Of a DNA stretch of 46,210 nucleotides, positions 45,976 to 46,210 are shown in pieces. This DNA is from Haematomicrobium sanguinis DSM 21259 (GTDB lineage: Bacteria > Actinomycetota > Actinomycetes > Actinomycetales > Micrococcaceae). The stretch lies in NCBI RefSeq assembly GCF_000688395.1, contig NZ_JIAG01000018.1, positions 1 through 46,210 on the forward strand. Reading direction: 5' to 3'. The number at the start of each line of letters is the position of its first letter. Within the stretch, counting starts at the first letter, position 1. Under the pieces are notes generated by a model that searched no databases, was not told the origin of the DNA, and saw only the letters and a program-made list of their open reading frames with translations. The translations under genes and the position numbers were made by a program.

Positions 45976-46210
45976 ATGACTCGTATTCCTGATCAAATTC
46001 GTCAGCTCGTTCTCTCCTGGCCGCAGAACGCCTCTCATGGTGATGTGGAAGCGTTTTGCTTGCGGCATGGAGTATCACGGTCGTGGTTTTACCGGGTCCG
46101 TGCGTTGGTGCGCGAGCAGGGTGTTCAGGACGCTGCGCTCAAGGGCTCGCGAAAGCCTCTCTCGCATCCTCGGCAGACCAGCGATTTCGTCACTAAAGCG
46201 GTCTTGCTCG
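45976..46210 (+). CDS. IS481-like transposase, N-terminal part (runs off the window)
   Basis: An open frame from ATG 45976 to the end of the window, 78 codons, without a stop. The product begins MTRIPDQIRQLVLSWPQNAS and contains a helix-turn-helix pattern (GDVEAFCLRHGVSRSWFYRV) typical of the N-terminus of IS481/IS3-type transposases. The DDE integrase core would lie beyond the edge. The tandem repeats upstream fit an insertion sequence end. Whether the element is complete cannot be seen. Confidence 0.75.
   Translation, partial: MTRIPDQIRQLVLSWPQNASHGDVEAFCLRHGVSRSWFYRVRALVREQGVQDAALKGSRKPLSHPRQTSDFVTKAVLL

Overview
The window reads as chromosomal DNA of a high-GC Gram-positive bacterium (Actinomycetota, probably Actinomycetales or Micrococcales). 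The reasons are strong GC bias, many GTG starts, the gene order argS-lysA-hom-thrC-thrB-rho-prfA-prmC-sua5 with a wecA-type gene further on, an Asn/Arg/Asp-rich insertion in Rho, an LPXTG-type surface protein, and likely leaderless promoters with TAGAAT -10 boxes. I cannot name the species.

Layout. 1-6120: envelope polysaccharide genes (polyprenyl-phosphate sugar-phosphate transferase, membrane-anchored nucleotide-sugar dehydratase, two GT2 glycosyltransferases, a sugar-nucleotide epimerase-like SDR). 6117-17693: a minus-strand housekeeping block from argS through lysine/threonine synthesis (lysA, hom, thrC, thrB), Rho, release factor 1 and its methylase PrmC, and the tRNA t6A enzyme Sua5. 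17834-20801: a compact flavin module (FMN-binding lipoprotein, ApbE flavin transferase, NqrB/RnfD-FNR fusion) that may carry electrons from NAD(P)H to the outer face of the membrane. 20812-21765: a DUF1648 membrane protein. 21874-21949: tRNA-Arg(CCG).

21934-29101 is a genomic island. The last 16 bases of the tRNA-Arg gene are repeated exactly at its far end (29086-29101). The island holds a decayed large serine recombinase next to the tRNA, other gene debris including a broken immunity-protein-like gene, and one intact operon. That operon is a DUF1837 nuclease-fold protein followed by an SF2 helicase, which is the two-gene Hachiman anti-phage system (hamA-hamB).

29112-33169 is a minus-strand surface operon: three secreted proteins with SipW-type signal peptides (one carrying a ricin-type lectin domain), an LPXTG wall-anchored protein, and a SipW/ER-type signal peptidase probably dedicated to them. 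33421-45810 holds metabolism and maintenance genes: gamma-glutamyltransferase, DUF1992 protein, GlsB-like stress membrane protein, DJ-1/PfpI protein, WYL regulator, the large helicase HrpA, a DUF559/AbiEi-like protein, HIT hydrolase, zinc alcohol dehydrogenase and a sulfurtransferase. The window ends inside an IS481-like insertion sequence.

Outside the genes, the clearest signal is a set of very long near-perfect palindromes (26-32 bp arms) placed 3-17 bases beyond stop codons at four places. Three of them, plus a half copy at the start of the window, appear related in sequence.
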